Shown here piece after piece: positions 42,195 to 51,541 of a stretch of DNA of 64,000 bases (positions are counted from its first letter, which is position 1; every line of letters starts with the position of its first letter). The notes below the pieces were generated by a model. That model ran no database searches. It was not told where the DNA came from and saw nothing but the letters and a program-made list of their open reading frames with translations. Source of the DNA: Bacillus_BD sp050389805 (GTDB taxonomy: Bacteria > Bacillota > Bacilli > Bacillales > Cytobacillaceae); NCBI RefSeq assembly GCF_050389805.1, contig NZ_CP130945.1, positions 4,216,001 through 4,280,000 of the forward strand. The letters run 5' to 3'. Position numbers and translations under genes: made by a program.

Positions 42195-42767
42195 TTAGAC
42201 TCCAAGAGCTTTTAGTAAAAAATTGGCGTGTGAATTGGCGAGCCCTGCTACCTCATCAAAGTCATGAACACAACCGATATAATGTGTGACAAATCCATGT
42301 AGAGATAAGAAAGTTGACCATATTTCTTGAATGGTGACTTGATTGCCACATAAAGAGTGAACACTTTGGGCAAATTTTTCATAGGTTTTGTTTGGACCTT
42401 GACCAATATAATTTAGTACCTCTTCATCTTTGATTAAAAACATAATCTCATAATGACTTTGATGATTCAGACCAAATCCAATATAGCCTAGAAAGATTTT
42501 TTTTAATTTCTCCGCTGAGGTTAATTCTTCGAGCATGATGTCGTCTAATTCTTGTTCAAGCAGACGAAAATGTTCTTCGACAAGGGCATAAAAAAGCTCA
42601 GCTTTATTTTGAAAATGATAATAAATGGCCCCATGACTGTAATCTAATTCTTTTGCAATTTGTCTCATGGATACATGCTGGTAGCCATTTTTAGCAAATA
42701 AATCTCTTGCTGCATCCATAATCATTTCCCTTGTTAATTCCTGTTGAACTGATTTCCTCGGTGCCAT
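42195..42767 (-). CDS. TetR family transcriptional regulator
   Basis: A 190-residue repressor with the N-terminal helix-turn-helix (about residues 10-56: MIMDAARDLFAKNGYQHVSM then RQIAKELDYSHGAIYYHF) and a C-terminal ligand domain carrying a TetR_C-like region. GGAGGATC precedes the start. Palindromes of the form TTAACCRGTGGTTAA lie before it and before the epimerase, implying autoregulation and control of the epimerase. The inducer is unknown. Confidence 0.9.
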   Translation of the reverse strand: MAPRKSVQQELTREMIMDAARDLFAKNGYQHVSMRQIAKELDYSHGAIYYHFQNKAELFYALVEEHFRLLEQELDDIMLEELTSAEKLKKIFLGYIGFGLNHQSHYEIMFLIKDEEVLNYIGQGPNKTYEKFAQSVHSLCGNQVTIQEIWSTFLSLHGFVTHYIGCVHDFDEVAGLANSHANFLLKALGV

Positions 42768-42781
42768 AAAGATCCTCCTAA

Positions 42782-42796
42782 TTAACCAGTGGTTAA
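42782..42796. promoter_or_regulatory. TetR operator copy B (in front of tetR)
   Basis: TTAACCAGTGGTTAA, extended to AATTAACC...GGTTAATT, lies 15 bp upstream of the tetR start codon. Confidence 0.72.
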
Positions 42797-42815
42797 TTAA
42801 ATTATATTCTAAATA

Positions 42816-42830
42816 CTAACCAGCGGTCAA
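42816..42830. promoter_or_regulatory. TetR operator copy C (degenerate)
   Basis: CTAACCAGCGGTCAA matches the other two copies at most positions and lies 20 bp beyond copy B, suggesting cooperative sites. Confidence 0.5.
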
Positions 42831-42881
42831 TAACTTATTAAAAAAAATGGCGTCCACCTAAAGGTATCCGCCGCCACTTAC

Positions 42882-45392
42882 TCATTTAACCTCATAGAGG
42901 ATTTCTTTTCTAAATAACGTTTCGATTGCTTCGGCTGGGATCGGTTTGCTGATTAGATAGCCTTGGATCCCGTTGCATTCGTGTTCAGAGAGGAATGCCG
43001 CTTGGTCAATGGTTTCCACGCCTTCTGCTAATAATTCCAGCTGTAGGTGATGTCCCAGTGAAATAATCGTTCCGACAATGGCTTTTTGTGCTTGATCAGT
43101 TGATAAATTCCGTATAAAGGATTGGTCAATCTTAAGTTGATCAATGGGAAATTGATACAGCTTGCTGAACGAACTATATCCAGTTCCAAAATCATCAATT
43201 GAGATTCGAACTCCAAGTTTTTTTAATTTATTCAACATGTCAATGGCTCGGTCTACATCCATTGTCATACTCTCGGTTATTTCTAATTCAAGGTAATGCG
43301 GGGCGATGTTCGACTGTTGAAGAGCTTGATCCACCACATCAACTAAATCTTCTTGATAAAATTGCCTCATCGAGAGATTAACCGAAACGCGTTGACACTC
43401 ATAGCCCTTTTGGTGCCATATTTTCATTTGTTGACAAGCCTCTTCAATCACCCATTTTCCAATTGGTACAATTAAGCCCGTTTCTTCAGCAAGCGGAATA
43501 AACTGACCTGGAGGAATGAGACCTCTTTCTGGATGATTCCAGCGTACTAACGCTTCAACCCCCATCAATTTTCCTGTCACTAAGTGAACTTGTGGCTGAT
43601 AATACAGGAGCAATTGTTTCCCATCAATTGCATTACGCAATTCATTTTCGAGAATTAAATTTTCATAGACCTTTTGATCGGCTTCCTTATAGTAAAACAA
43701 ATACGGTAGATGCTTGCTTTTGGCTTCATGAACTGTAATCGTTGCTTTTTGAATAAATTGATCGACATTAACTATACTTTCCTCATAAAGACAAATTCCG
43801 ATTGCAGCATCGATTTGAATCTTCAATCCTTTTGCAACAAGGGGCTTTTGAAGAATGCGATGAATATTTTTCGCATGATTTTCTACCACCCTAGCACGAT
43901 TAGCATGTACATCGATAATCGCAAATTCATCCCCTACCATTCTTGCAACCGTTAATTGATTATTTTCCCCATAACTTTTCAAACGGTTGGCTATCGTAGA
44001 AAGGAACGAATCCCCGATCTCATTTCCTAAGGAATCATTAATGGTTCGGAATCGATTCAAATTAATGAGCAGTAGGGCAACCCCCTCATATATGTGATTA
44101 TGCTCCACCACTCTTGTTAGCATTTCCTTTAAGAAATAACGGTTCGGCAGCCCTGTTAATTCATCAAAATAAGCGAGCTGATTAATTTTCTCTTGCGCTT
44201 TTATTAAATCCGTAACATCACTTAAAGAGTAGATCATACTCGTTAATTCTCCATCTTCTACTAGTTTAGTAGAGTTGATGGATAAACAAACTTTTTCTCC
44301 GTTTTTACGGGTGAACACAGAAAAACGATCAGTCTGACTGGTATTTGAGTTTTGGTCTTGACCTAAATCACATGGAAAAAGGTGGTCATCGAGATGATGT
44401 GAGCGAAAGCGATCTTCATCTATTGATTTATTCAATAATTCTCCTGTTTGATAGCCGAGCATCTTTTCAACCGCATGGTTGGTATATCGAATCCTACCTT
44501 GCTCATCTGCAATTAAGATCCCATTGGGAACCGTCTGGATGAGTGTATTCAACTTTCTTTCACTCTTTGCCAACTTTGTTTGGATTTCATGCTGTTTAAT
44601 AAACGGTTCTTCAACGGTTGATGAATAAAACGCTTTCATTAGAAAATAGTAGCCTACTACCTTATAAATATGCCCTAGAAAATTATCAACATCATGGACA
44701 CTCTGGTAGAAAGTAAAGATGATTTCAGCCAACAATGAAAAGCCAATTGCTGTAATCAACGTCAAATGCGATGTCTTTTGATGTTGACGGTATTGTTTAA
44801 TTAAGACGATCATTAAACATAGAAAGATAAAACTTAATACGTATTCTAATCCCCTTTTTAATGGGGTAACTCCTGCGCCCTCTACAATTAAGACGGGTAA
44901 GAAGTCACCCCATTGATACACAATTAAAGCTACTAAAATAACGGAAAGGAACGATAAAAGAAAGATAAATGAGCGATATTTTCTTTCAATCGCCCGATCC
45001 TTTTGAGTTAAGATGATAAAAAGTCCGCACGATAGCAAGAACCGTGAAATAATCCAGAACCAGGTAGGACGCAAAACAGAACTTTCAACAATAAAAAACG
45101 GCATCCCACTATACGAAAGAACATGCAAAATATCTAAAAGCGCAATACTAAAAAACAATGCCCCAATGTATAAACGATATCGTGACATTGTATAGGAAAA
45201 ATACATCCACCCTTGAAGAGCAATCGCAAATGCAACCGAGATTGCTAGTAACTCAAGTAATATATGATAAGACAAATGATTAGTTGGATTATAAAATGCT
45301 TCTAGGCTGCCTTTAAAAAAGTGAATATAAAGAAGAAATAACAACCCCAATAATAATAAACTAGCATTTTGCAGTTCTTTTTTTCTGTTCAC
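42882..45392 (-). CDS. Membrane-bound PAS-GGDEF-EAL protein (c-di-GMP turnover)
   Basis: An 836-residue protein. Roughly eight transmembrane helices (residues 8-270) form a MASE3-like sensor; a PAS domain (about 285-400, starting TLIQTVPNGILIADEQGRI) follows, then GGDEF and EAL domains. The GGDEF signature reads VGDEF, so cyclase activity is doubtful. The EAL domain keeps EALVRW, EITES, DDFGTGYSS, KIDQSFI and AEGVET, so c-di-GMP phosphodiesterase activity is likely. GGGGAT seven bases before GTG 45392 supports that start over a longer frame to 45491. It may feed the riboswitch at 54.5 kb. Confidence 0.88.
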   Translation of the reverse strand: MNRKKELQNASLLLLGLLFLLYIHFFKGSLEAFYNPTNHLSYHILLELLAISVAFAIALQGWMYFSYTMSRYRLYIGALFFSIALLDILHVLSYSGMPFFIVESSVLRPTWFWIISRFLLSCGLFIILTQKDRAIERKYRSFIFLLSFLSVILVALIVYQWGDFLPVLIVEGAGVTPLKRGLEYVLSFIFLCLMIVLIKQYRQHQKTSHLTLITAIGFSLLAEIIFTFYQSVHDVDNFLGHIYKVVGYYFLMKAFYSSTVEEPFIKQHEIQTKLAKSERKLNTLIQTVPNGILIADEQGRIRYTNHAVEKMLGYQTGELLNKSIDEDRFRSHHLDDHLFPCDLGQDQNSNTSQTDRFSVFTRKNGEKVCLSINSTKLVEDGELTSMIYSLSDVTDLIKAQEKINQLAYFDELTGLPNRYFLKEMLTRVVEHNHIYEGVALLLINLNRFRTINDSLGNEIGDSFLSTIANRLKSYGENNQLTVARMVGDEFAIIDVHANRARVVENHAKNIHRILQKPLVAKGLKIQIDAAIGICLYEESIVNVDQFIQKATITVHEAKSKHLPYLFYYKEADQKVYENLILENELRNAIDGKQLLLYYQPQVHLVTGKLMGVEALVRWNHPERGLIPPGQFIPLAEETGLIVPIGKWVIEEACQQMKIWHQKGYECQRVSVNLSMRQFYQEDLVDVVDQALQQSNIAPHYLELEITESMTMDVDRAIDMLNKLKKLGVRISIDDFGTGYSSFSKLYQFPIDQLKIDQSFIRNLSTDQAQKAIVGTIISLGHHLQLELLAEGVETIDQAAFLSEHECNGIQGYLISKPIPAEAIETLFRKEILYEVK

Positions 45393-45521
45393 CCGAATAT
45401 CCCCATTCGATTCTGTTCTACTAATCCGACTAATATTTTCAATTTTTAAAATATCTATTTTTAAAATAGTATAAAAGACACAGCTTGTCAATGAACTTCA
45501 CATGACGAAATATGGGATACT

Positions 45522-46967
45522 CTAGGACTGTTGTATAACATTTTTTTCCTTTAACGACGTGATAAGAGAAATAACAATAAACGTAATGAGCGAAATGAAA
45601 ACAGGTAATACAACAGTATGCATTCCTAGTGGATTAGGGAAAAATCTGTCGAAAACAATGTAAGAAGTCATCCCCATTACCATTGATGAAATCGCACCAT
45701 ATTTATTACCCTTTTTCCAGTACAGCCCTAATACAATCGGCCAAATGAAGACGGATTCTAAGCCTCCAAATGAAAATAGGTTTAACCAAACTAGTAAATC
45801 TGGTGGACTAAGTGCAAAAATAAAAACAGCAACTCCTATAATGATGGTCACCAAAAAGCTCATTTTTTTAATTTGACCTTCCTGAGCATTTGGCTTGATA
45901 AAATTTAAATAAATATCTTTAACGACAGAAGAACTTACTAGAATCAATAGCGATGAAACAGTAGACATAATCGCCGCCATTGGCGCAGAAAGAACAAGCC
46001 CCGCTAGAATAGGCGGTAAAATTTCCAATGTCAAGGTTGGCATCACTTTATCCCCAATCTCGATGCCCGGAAGAACCCCCCGTGCTAGCACGCCAATTAG
46101 ATGCATTCCGAGCATGATAGCCCCTGTGACGAACGTTCCAATAATGATTGCTCGATGCATCGATTTGGAGTTTTTATAGGACATCGCTCGAACCGCAATT
46201 TGGGGCAAACCAATGACCCCAACCCCTACTAAAATCCAAAAAGTTGACACGTACAAGGGCGTTAATTCGCGCTCGGCACCATATGGTGATACTAGATTTG
46301 GATTTTCCGATACTAACCCCTGCATGATCGTTTCGATCCCACCACCTGCTGCAATCGTAGCAACTAATAAAATGATTGTTCCTAGTAACATAATGATTCC
46401 TTGAACGGTATCGGTTAATACAACAGCACGGAAACCTCCAATGACGACATAGACAGATACGGCTATTACAAAGATTAATAATGACGTTTGATAGGATAAA
46501 CCTGTCAGCGACTCGATTAATCTTCCTCCCCCAACCCACTGAGCGGTCATCGATGAAAACAGAAAAATAATGATGCTGATTGCTGAAATAAACACGATCG
46601 TATTACTTTGATAACGATCTTTTAGAAAATCAATGACCGTTATGTAGTTATTTCTCTTTGCTAAAATCGCAAACTTTTTCCCCAACACCATTAAAACAAA
46701 GTACCCTGTAGGTAGTTGCGCCATGGACAACAGTACCCAGCCAAGCCCCGTGGTATAGGCAACACCAGGTCCTCCGATAAAGCTTGACGCACTCCCATAT
46801 GTGGCAATCATCGTCATCGCAAGGACAAAACCGCCTAATTCTCTACCACCAAGGAAATACTCTTGTAAGAAACTATTCGATGATTTCACATATTTATTAG
46901 CCCAAATTCCAATCAGAAAAAAGAGGACAAGGAAAAAGAGCATAGGGATAATGACTGTGATATTCAT
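45522..46967 (-). CDS. panF: Sodium/pantothenate symporter PanF
   Basis: A 481-residue sodium:solute symporter with about 13 transmembrane helices, showing EYFLGGRELGGFVLAMTMIA, ATYGSASSFIGGPG and the SSF signature region GGFRAVVLTDTVQG. The pairing with an upstream DUF997 (YhdT) gene, overlapping by four bases, is the classical yhdT-panF arrangement, which supports pantothenate as substrate, the precursor of coenzyme A. Confidence 0.9.
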   Translation of the reverse strand: MNITVIIPMLFFLVLFFLIGIWANKYVKSSNSFLQEYFLGGRELGGFVLAMTMIATYGSASSFIGGPGVAYTTGLGWVLLSMAQLPTGYFVLMVLGKKFAILAKRNNYITVIDFLKDRYQSNTIVFISAISIIIFLFSSMTAQWVGGGRLIESLTGLSYQTSLLIFVIAVSVYVVIGGFRAVVLTDTVQGIIMLLGTIILLVATIAAGGGIETIMQGLVSENPNLVSPYGAERELTPLYVSTFWILVGVGVIGLPQIAVRAMSYKNSKSMHRAIIIGTFVTGAIMLGMHLIGVLARGVLPGIEIGDKVMPTLTLEILPPILAGLVLSAPMAAIMSTVSSLLILVSSSVVKDIYLNFIKPNAQEGQIKKMSFLVTIIIGVAVFIFALSPPDLLVWLNLFSFGGLESVFIWPIVLGLYWKKGNKYGAISSMVMGMTSYIVFDRFFPNPLGMHTVVLPVFISLITFIVISLITSLKEKNVIQQS

Positions 46968-47242
46968 GTTTGGCCACCTCTATCCTCATTCTCTTCCTCA
47001 TCAAATGGAACTTCTTTAAATAGAAACTTCACAACGATTGAAACAAGAATGGTCATTAAGATAAATCCAACCACACAACTATAAAAAAACCACTCTGGTA
47101 TTCCTAAAATATATTTATAGTCTTTCGGATCATCAGAGCCTAAACCATAAGCAAAAGCGAACCACCAAACAAAATTAATCAAGACAAGAACGACCCCGAT
47201 GATTGCCTCTCGATTCGCAATTTTAAAGCGTTTATCTTTCAC
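46964..47242 (-). CDS. yhdT: YhdT family (DUF997) membrane protein
   Basis: A 92-residue protein with two transmembrane helices, one containing INFVWWFAFAYGLG and the other FFYSCVVGFILMTI, as in YhdT. It overlaps panF by ATGA-type coupling and is believed to be an accessory of the pantothenate transporter; the mechanism is unknown. GGAGGGGGAAAT precedes GTG 47242; a longer frame to 47320 is not supported. Confidence 0.87.
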   Translation of the reverse strand: MKDKRFKIANREAIIGVVLVLINFVWWFAFAYGLGSDDPKDYKYILGIPEWFFYSCVVGFILMTILVSIVVKFLFKEVPFDEEENEDRGGQT

Positions 47243-47423
47243 ATTTCCCCCTCCAGTAACTATTTGTTTAATTTTGAACTTTCTCGAAAAAAGTCGACAC
47301 CATATTATACCATTTCCCATTTATAAGAAAATTTTTCATGCTTGCTAACGAAATTCTCTAGAAACAATTACATAATTACTCCAAGTTAAGGGAGAATATT
47401 TAGAAATTGGGAGGGGTTTTGGA

Positions 47424-48965
47424 ATGAAGAAAAAGATAATAAAAAAATTATTTCAACGATCGACCTCTAAAAACACCAATAAAGAACAATCGAATGCTGA
47501 TGATATAGAACTTAAGAAACAAAAGATTCATTCGATCCTTGATGACAATCTTAACCTTTTTAAGTCCATCTATCATTTGCCTCATAATACAGATGTTAAA
47601 ATTCGTGAATTAACGATTCGATCTGGTAATCGCCGTGCCTTTATCATGTATATTGCGACAATGGCTGATAGTCAAAATATACAAGATGGTATAGTTGCAA
47701 AACTGATAGAAAAGGAAGATCCCTCGGGAAAGATAGAAAATATCGCTTCATATCCAGTCTTCAAAACGTCTTCTACGATCGGAGATATTGTTGAAAACTT
47801 GAATAGTGGGATCACTGCACTGTTTATAGAAGGAGATCCACAATGCTATTTATTTGAAACCACACAAATTCGCGGTCGTGGAATTGAATCATCACCCAAC
47901 GAAGTGATTGTAAAGGGTGCCAAGGAAGCCTTTGGGGAAATGCTTATTGATAATCTTGCTTTGATTCGTAAAAAAATTAAAAACGAGAATTTAATCGTCG
48001 AATCAAAGATCATATCGAAACGAGCAAACAATAGTTTATTTATCGTCTATCAAAAAGATCTTGTTAACGATGAGTTGTTACAACAGGTTAAACAAAAGAT
48101 AGACTCCCTTGATGCAGACGCGATACCTGATTTGAGTATCCTTGAACAATATATTGAGGCAAGACCAAGATCACTATTTCCAACCATCCTATATACAGAA
48201 AGACCGGACCGAGCTTCTGCCTATTTAGAAGAAGGACATATTGTGTTGTTAATGGAGAATTCACCAGGCTGTCTAATTCTGCCGGCAACCTTTTGGAGTT
48301 TATTCCATTCACCTGAGGATCATTATCTACGGGTACCATATGGAAACTTCATACGTATTTTAAGATTCATTGCTATGTTTATTGCTTTATTCACGTCATC
48401 CTTTTATCTCGCTGGTACAACCTTTCATATCGGGATGATTCCGCCAGATTTGTTAATGGCGATTGCTGGTTCAAGGGAAAGAGTACCCTTTCCATCACTA
48501 ATAGAAGTGCTTCTCATGGAACTTGCTTTTGAATTGATTCGGGAAGCTGGGCTGCGTGTTCCCTCTCCCATTGGTCCAACAATCGGAATTGTTGGGGCAC
48601 TTATATTAGGACAGGCTGCTGTTCAAGCCAATATTATAAGCCCCATTATTATCATTGTCATTGCTTTAAGTGGTCTTAGTTCTTTTATTGTCAGTGATGT
48701 AAGTATGAATTTTGCAATTCGGATGACACGCTTTTTATTTATTTTGTCAGCAGGTTTTATGGGAATTTTTGGGATCACTGCCCTATTAGTATGTGGCCTA
48801 TTTTACCTTGTGTCATTGAAATCGTTTGGAACCCCTTATTTTGCGCCGATGACACCACATTATCCTTCATCAAAGGATACAACAATCCGTCATGTTCCGA
48901 TGAAAGAACGATTTCGTCCTGGATATATCCAATCAAAAGATATGGTAAAAAAAGGGAAGGATTGA
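47424..48965 (+). CDS. GerA-family germinant receptor subunit A
   Basis: A 513-residue spore inner-membrane protein. The N-terminal soluble half (to about residue 290) and C-terminal half with about five helices are typical of GerAA/GerKA. Conserved segments include RSLFPTILYTERPDRASAYL, PGCLILPATFWSLFHSPEDH, IPPDLLMAIAGSRERVPFPS and GLRVPSPIGPTIGIVGALI. With subunits B and C it forms a receptor that triggers germination on sensing nutrients. GGGAGGGG precedes the ATG. Germinant specificity cannot be inferred. Confidence 0.94.
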   Translation: MKKKIIKKLFQRSTSKNTNKEQSNADDIELKKQKIHSILDDNLNLFKSIYHLPHNTDVKIRELTIRSGNRRAFIMYIATMADSQNIQDGIVAKLIEKEDPSGKIENIASYPVFKTSSTIGDIVENLNSGITALFIEGDPQCYLFETTQIRGRGIESSPNEVIVKGAKEAFGEMLIDNLALIRKKIKNENLIVESKIISKRANNSLFIVYQKDLVNDELLQQVKQKIDSLDADAIPDLSILEQYIEARPRSLFPTILYTERPDRASAYLEEGHIVLLMENSPGCLILPATFWSLFHSPEDHYLRVPYGNFIRILRFIAMFIALFTSSFYLAGTTFHIGMIPPDLLMAIAGSRERVPFPSLIEVLLMELAFELIREAGLRVPSPIGPTIGIVGALILGQAAVQANIISPIIIIVIALSGLSSFIVSDVSMNFAIRMTRFLFILSAGFMGIFGITALLVCGLFYLVSLKSFGTPYFAPMTPHYPSSKDTTIRHVPMKERFRPGYIQSKDMVKKGKD

Positions 48966-48972
48966 CCACTGT

Positions 48973-50082
48973 ATGAAACAACAGCCGCGAAAAATTAAAA
49001 TTCGTGAATTTATGGCGATCATGATATCTGTGATCGGTGCCAAAGCAACAGAAGACACTCCTGTTGGGATCTATCATCAAGTTCAAAATGCTGCATGGAT
49101 GATTCCAATCCTTACAGGAACCCTTTTTATTCTTCCACTCTATTTATTGTTAAAAACATTATCTTTATTTGAAGGAAAAGGTTTATTCCAAGGAATACAA
49201 CTGATATTCGGGAGATATGTAGGCTTTGTCATTTGTCTTATTCTTTTTTTCATTCATACACTTGTTGTTTCATTCGATTCCAGAACGTATAGCGATATTA
49301 TACGGTCTCATTATTTTCCGACCACGCCCTATATCGTTATTTATGGAATCCTTATGTTTGTCTGTGCCTATGGTGCAAAGAGAGGAATCGAGCATATTGG
49401 GATGGTTGCCTACTTAATCGTATTTTATAGCTTCATTTCAATTAATATTGCCCTACTGTTAAGTCTTCAAGATACGAGTATTGAATTGATCTTTCCTATT
49501 TGGGGAAGTGGAAAGCTTGAAATTTTAAAGGCAAGCACCCTCCGATTTAACTTATATGTTGAATTTATTGTCGCTGCACTCTTCATCCCTTATATGACAT
49601 CCATGAAAGATTTTAAAAAAGGAACGTGGTTTACTTTTATTATCATCATGATCCAACTTAGCATTTCAATTCTCGTCTATATTTGCTTGTTTGACCGCTC
49701 TTTGGGGAGTATCGGTTACCCCTTCCATGCATTGATTCGCTTTATTTCCATTGGAAACTTCTTAGCAAATGTGGAAATTTTATTTTTTCCTGTATGGATC
49801 GTGGGTTCTTTTATTCGTTTCGCTGTCGCTATTTATATAGGCGCCCTTATGTTTGGTGCAATCTTTAAAATTAAGGATTTTGAGTACTTGATTCCTGCCA
49901 TTACCATCATGTATTTATTAATAGGTTTTATTCCAGAAACACCAGCAGATGTCTCACTTGACTTTAAGCCGTTGATACGAAATGTGACAGGAATTACCTA
50001 TGTCGCCTTAGCCATTCTGTTATGGATCGTAGCCCTGTTAAAAGGAGAATTTAAACATGCTAAAAAGAAAACGAGTGTATAA
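48973..50082 (+). CDS. GerA-family germinant receptor subunit B
   Basis: A 369-residue protein with ten transmembrane helices of the amino acid-polyamine-organocation (APC) superfamily, as in GerAB/GerKB, which binds the germinant. It begins seven bases after the A subunit stop. Motifs such as TEDTPVGIYHQVQNAAWMIP and IRSHYFPTTP are typical. Overlaps subunit C by 26 bases. Confidence 0.93.
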   Translation: MKQQPRKIKIREFMAIMISVIGAKATEDTPVGIYHQVQNAAWMIPILTGTLFILPLYLLLKTLSLFEGKGLFQGIQLIFGRYVGFVICLILFFIHTLVVSFDSRTYSDIIRSHYFPTTPYIVIYGILMFVCAYGAKRGIEHIGMVAYLIVFYSFISINIALLLSLQDTSIELIFPIWGSGKLEILKASTLRFNLYVEFIVAALFIPYMTSMKDFKKGTWFTFIIIMIQLSISILVYICLFDRSLGSIGYPFHALIRFISIGNFLANVEILFFPVWIVGSFIRFAVAIYIGALMFGAIFKIKDFEYLIPAITIMYLLIGFIPETPADVSLDFKPLIRNVTGITYVALAILLWIVALLKGEFKHAKKKTSV

Positions 50083-51310
50083 AATCATACTCCTCTTCAT
50101 GTTTATCAGTATTCTAACGGGTTGTTGGGATAAAAAGGAGCTTGAAGACCGAGCCTATGTCATCGGTCTTGGGATTGATCCATCAAAGGAGAAAGGGAAA
50201 ATCAAAGTAACCATGCTTTTTGCGAACCCGGAAGTTGGGAGTATCCAAGGGGGTGGGGGCTCGATTGAGCAACCACGGGAAATTATCACCTTTGATGCAA
50301 TGGACTTTATTACGGCAAAAGGAACCGCCAATGCGATCATCTCTCGGGATGTGAGTTACGATTTGTTAAAAATTATCGTTGTATCAGAGGAGTTTGCAAA
50401 GGATCCAATGTTTATCTCAACCATGTTTGATACACGAAAAGATAAAGAAATTCGGATGGATAGTTACTTGGCTGTTTCAAAAGAAAAAGCGTATCAATAC
50501 TTCTTAAAAAATAAACCGAAAATGGAAACAAGACCCCATAAGTATTTCCAGTTTATGATTAACCATGGGATAGAGAATGGGATGATTCCCGATTCTACAC
50601 TTTTCCGGTTTTATACAGCCATTGATCGGAATGCAGATTTATTTTTGGCGATGTACACATCGGCGGAACGAAAAAAAAATGCCCCCATCAGTGGCGAAGA
50701 TAATTTCGTGGCTAGTGAATTAAATGCAACGGGTGAATTAGATGATACCCAATTTATCGGCTCAGCAGTATTTAGGAACGGGCAAATGATCGATACACTA
50801 ACTGGCTCAGAAACAAGACTTGTCAATGTATTAGATGATACAACGGAAATTAAGGAAATTTTAGCGAATATTCCCGATCCATTTTCCAATAAAGAAGGTC
50901 AACAGATGGCCATTAGAATTATAAAAAGAAAAAGCAATAAAATTAAGATGAACCTTCATACTCCAAAGCCCAAAATCGATATTACGATCCCATTACAGTT
51001 TGAAATCATGACGAATCCTTCCATGGTCAATCTAACGAAAAACGATAAAAACCAAAGGATTGTAAAAGAAAGTATTAGGGAACACAACGTTGACAAATTC
51101 AAAGGATTTCTCAAGAAAACACAAACAGAGTTAAAAGGATCTCCCTTTCCGTTATCCATCTATGGAAGAAAAAACTTTCAAACGATGCAAGAATTTGATC
51201 AATACAATTGGATAGAAAAATATCCGGATGCAGATATCTCTGTCAAAATAGACGCAAAGATACTTGACTATAATTCACAACAAAAAAAACCTAGCTACAT
51301 GGAGGATTAG
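50057..51310 (+). CDS. GerA-family germinant receptor lipoprotein subunit C
   Basis: A 417-residue lipoprotein. The signal sequence ends in the lipobox LTGC followed by WDKKELEDRAYVIGLGID, a hallmark of GerAC proteins. Three alpha-beta domains follow, including KETRPHK-like and GSAVFRNGQMIDTL segments. It completes the A-B-C receptor and is anchored to the outer face of the spore inner membrane. Confidence 0.94.
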   Translation: MLKRKRVYKIILLFMFISILTGCWDKKELEDRAYVIGLGIDPSKEKGKIKVTMLFANPEVGSIQGGGGSIEQPREIITFDAMDFITAKGTANAIISRDVSYDLLKIIVVSEEFAKDPMFISTMFDTRKDKEIRMDSYLAVSKEKAYQYFLKNKPKMETRPHKYFQFMINHGIENGMIPDSTLFRFYTAIDRNADLFLAMYTSAERKKNAPISGEDNFVASELNATGELDDTQFIGSAVFRNGQMIDTLTGSETRLVNVLDDTTEIKEILANIPDPFSNKEGQQMAIRIIKRKSNKIKMNLHTPKPKIDITIPLQFEIMTNPSMVNLTKNDKNQRIVKESIREHNVDKFKGFLKKTQTELKGSPFPLSIYGRKNFQTMQEFDQYNWIEKYPDADISVKIDAKILDYNSQQKKPSYMED

Positions 51311-51311
51311 A

Positions 51312-51470
51312 ATGCAAACTGTATTTTTTCTCGTACTCATCTGGATTTTTATTTATACATTTGGCTTTGCGGTCACCTTATGGAAAGGAAAACAAAAGTT
51401 AGGAGCTCTAGCTGTAATGGGTTTATGCTTTACCCTATTAATTCTTCCTTTGTTCTCAAATGTAAAGTAA
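51312..51470 (+). CDS. Small two-helix membrane protein, germinant-receptor D subunit candidate
   Basis: A 52-residue protein with two hydrophobic segments (about residues 4-24 and 31-49) separated by LWKGKQKLG. It starts one base after the subunit C stop codon, with GGAGGATTAGA upstream. Some Bacillus germinant receptor operons carry such a fourth D gene that modulates receptor activity. The call rests on size, topology and position. Confidence 0.75.
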   Translation: MQTVFFLVLIWIFIYTFGFAVTLWKGKQKLGALAVMGLCFTLLILPLFSNVK

Positions 51471-51479
51471 TCTAAATTA

Positions 51480-51541
51480 GGTTAACATATCAGCTTTATT
51501 GGGATAATTCACAAATAGAAGCTGTTATGTTAACCTTTTTT
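51480..51541. terminator. Bidirectional terminator after the germinant receptor operon
   Basis: GGTTAACATA-T-CAGCTT and AAGCTG-T-TATGTTAACC form a 17-position stem with one mismatch, then T6. It overlaps the end of the minus-strand gene that follows. Confidence 0.88.
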
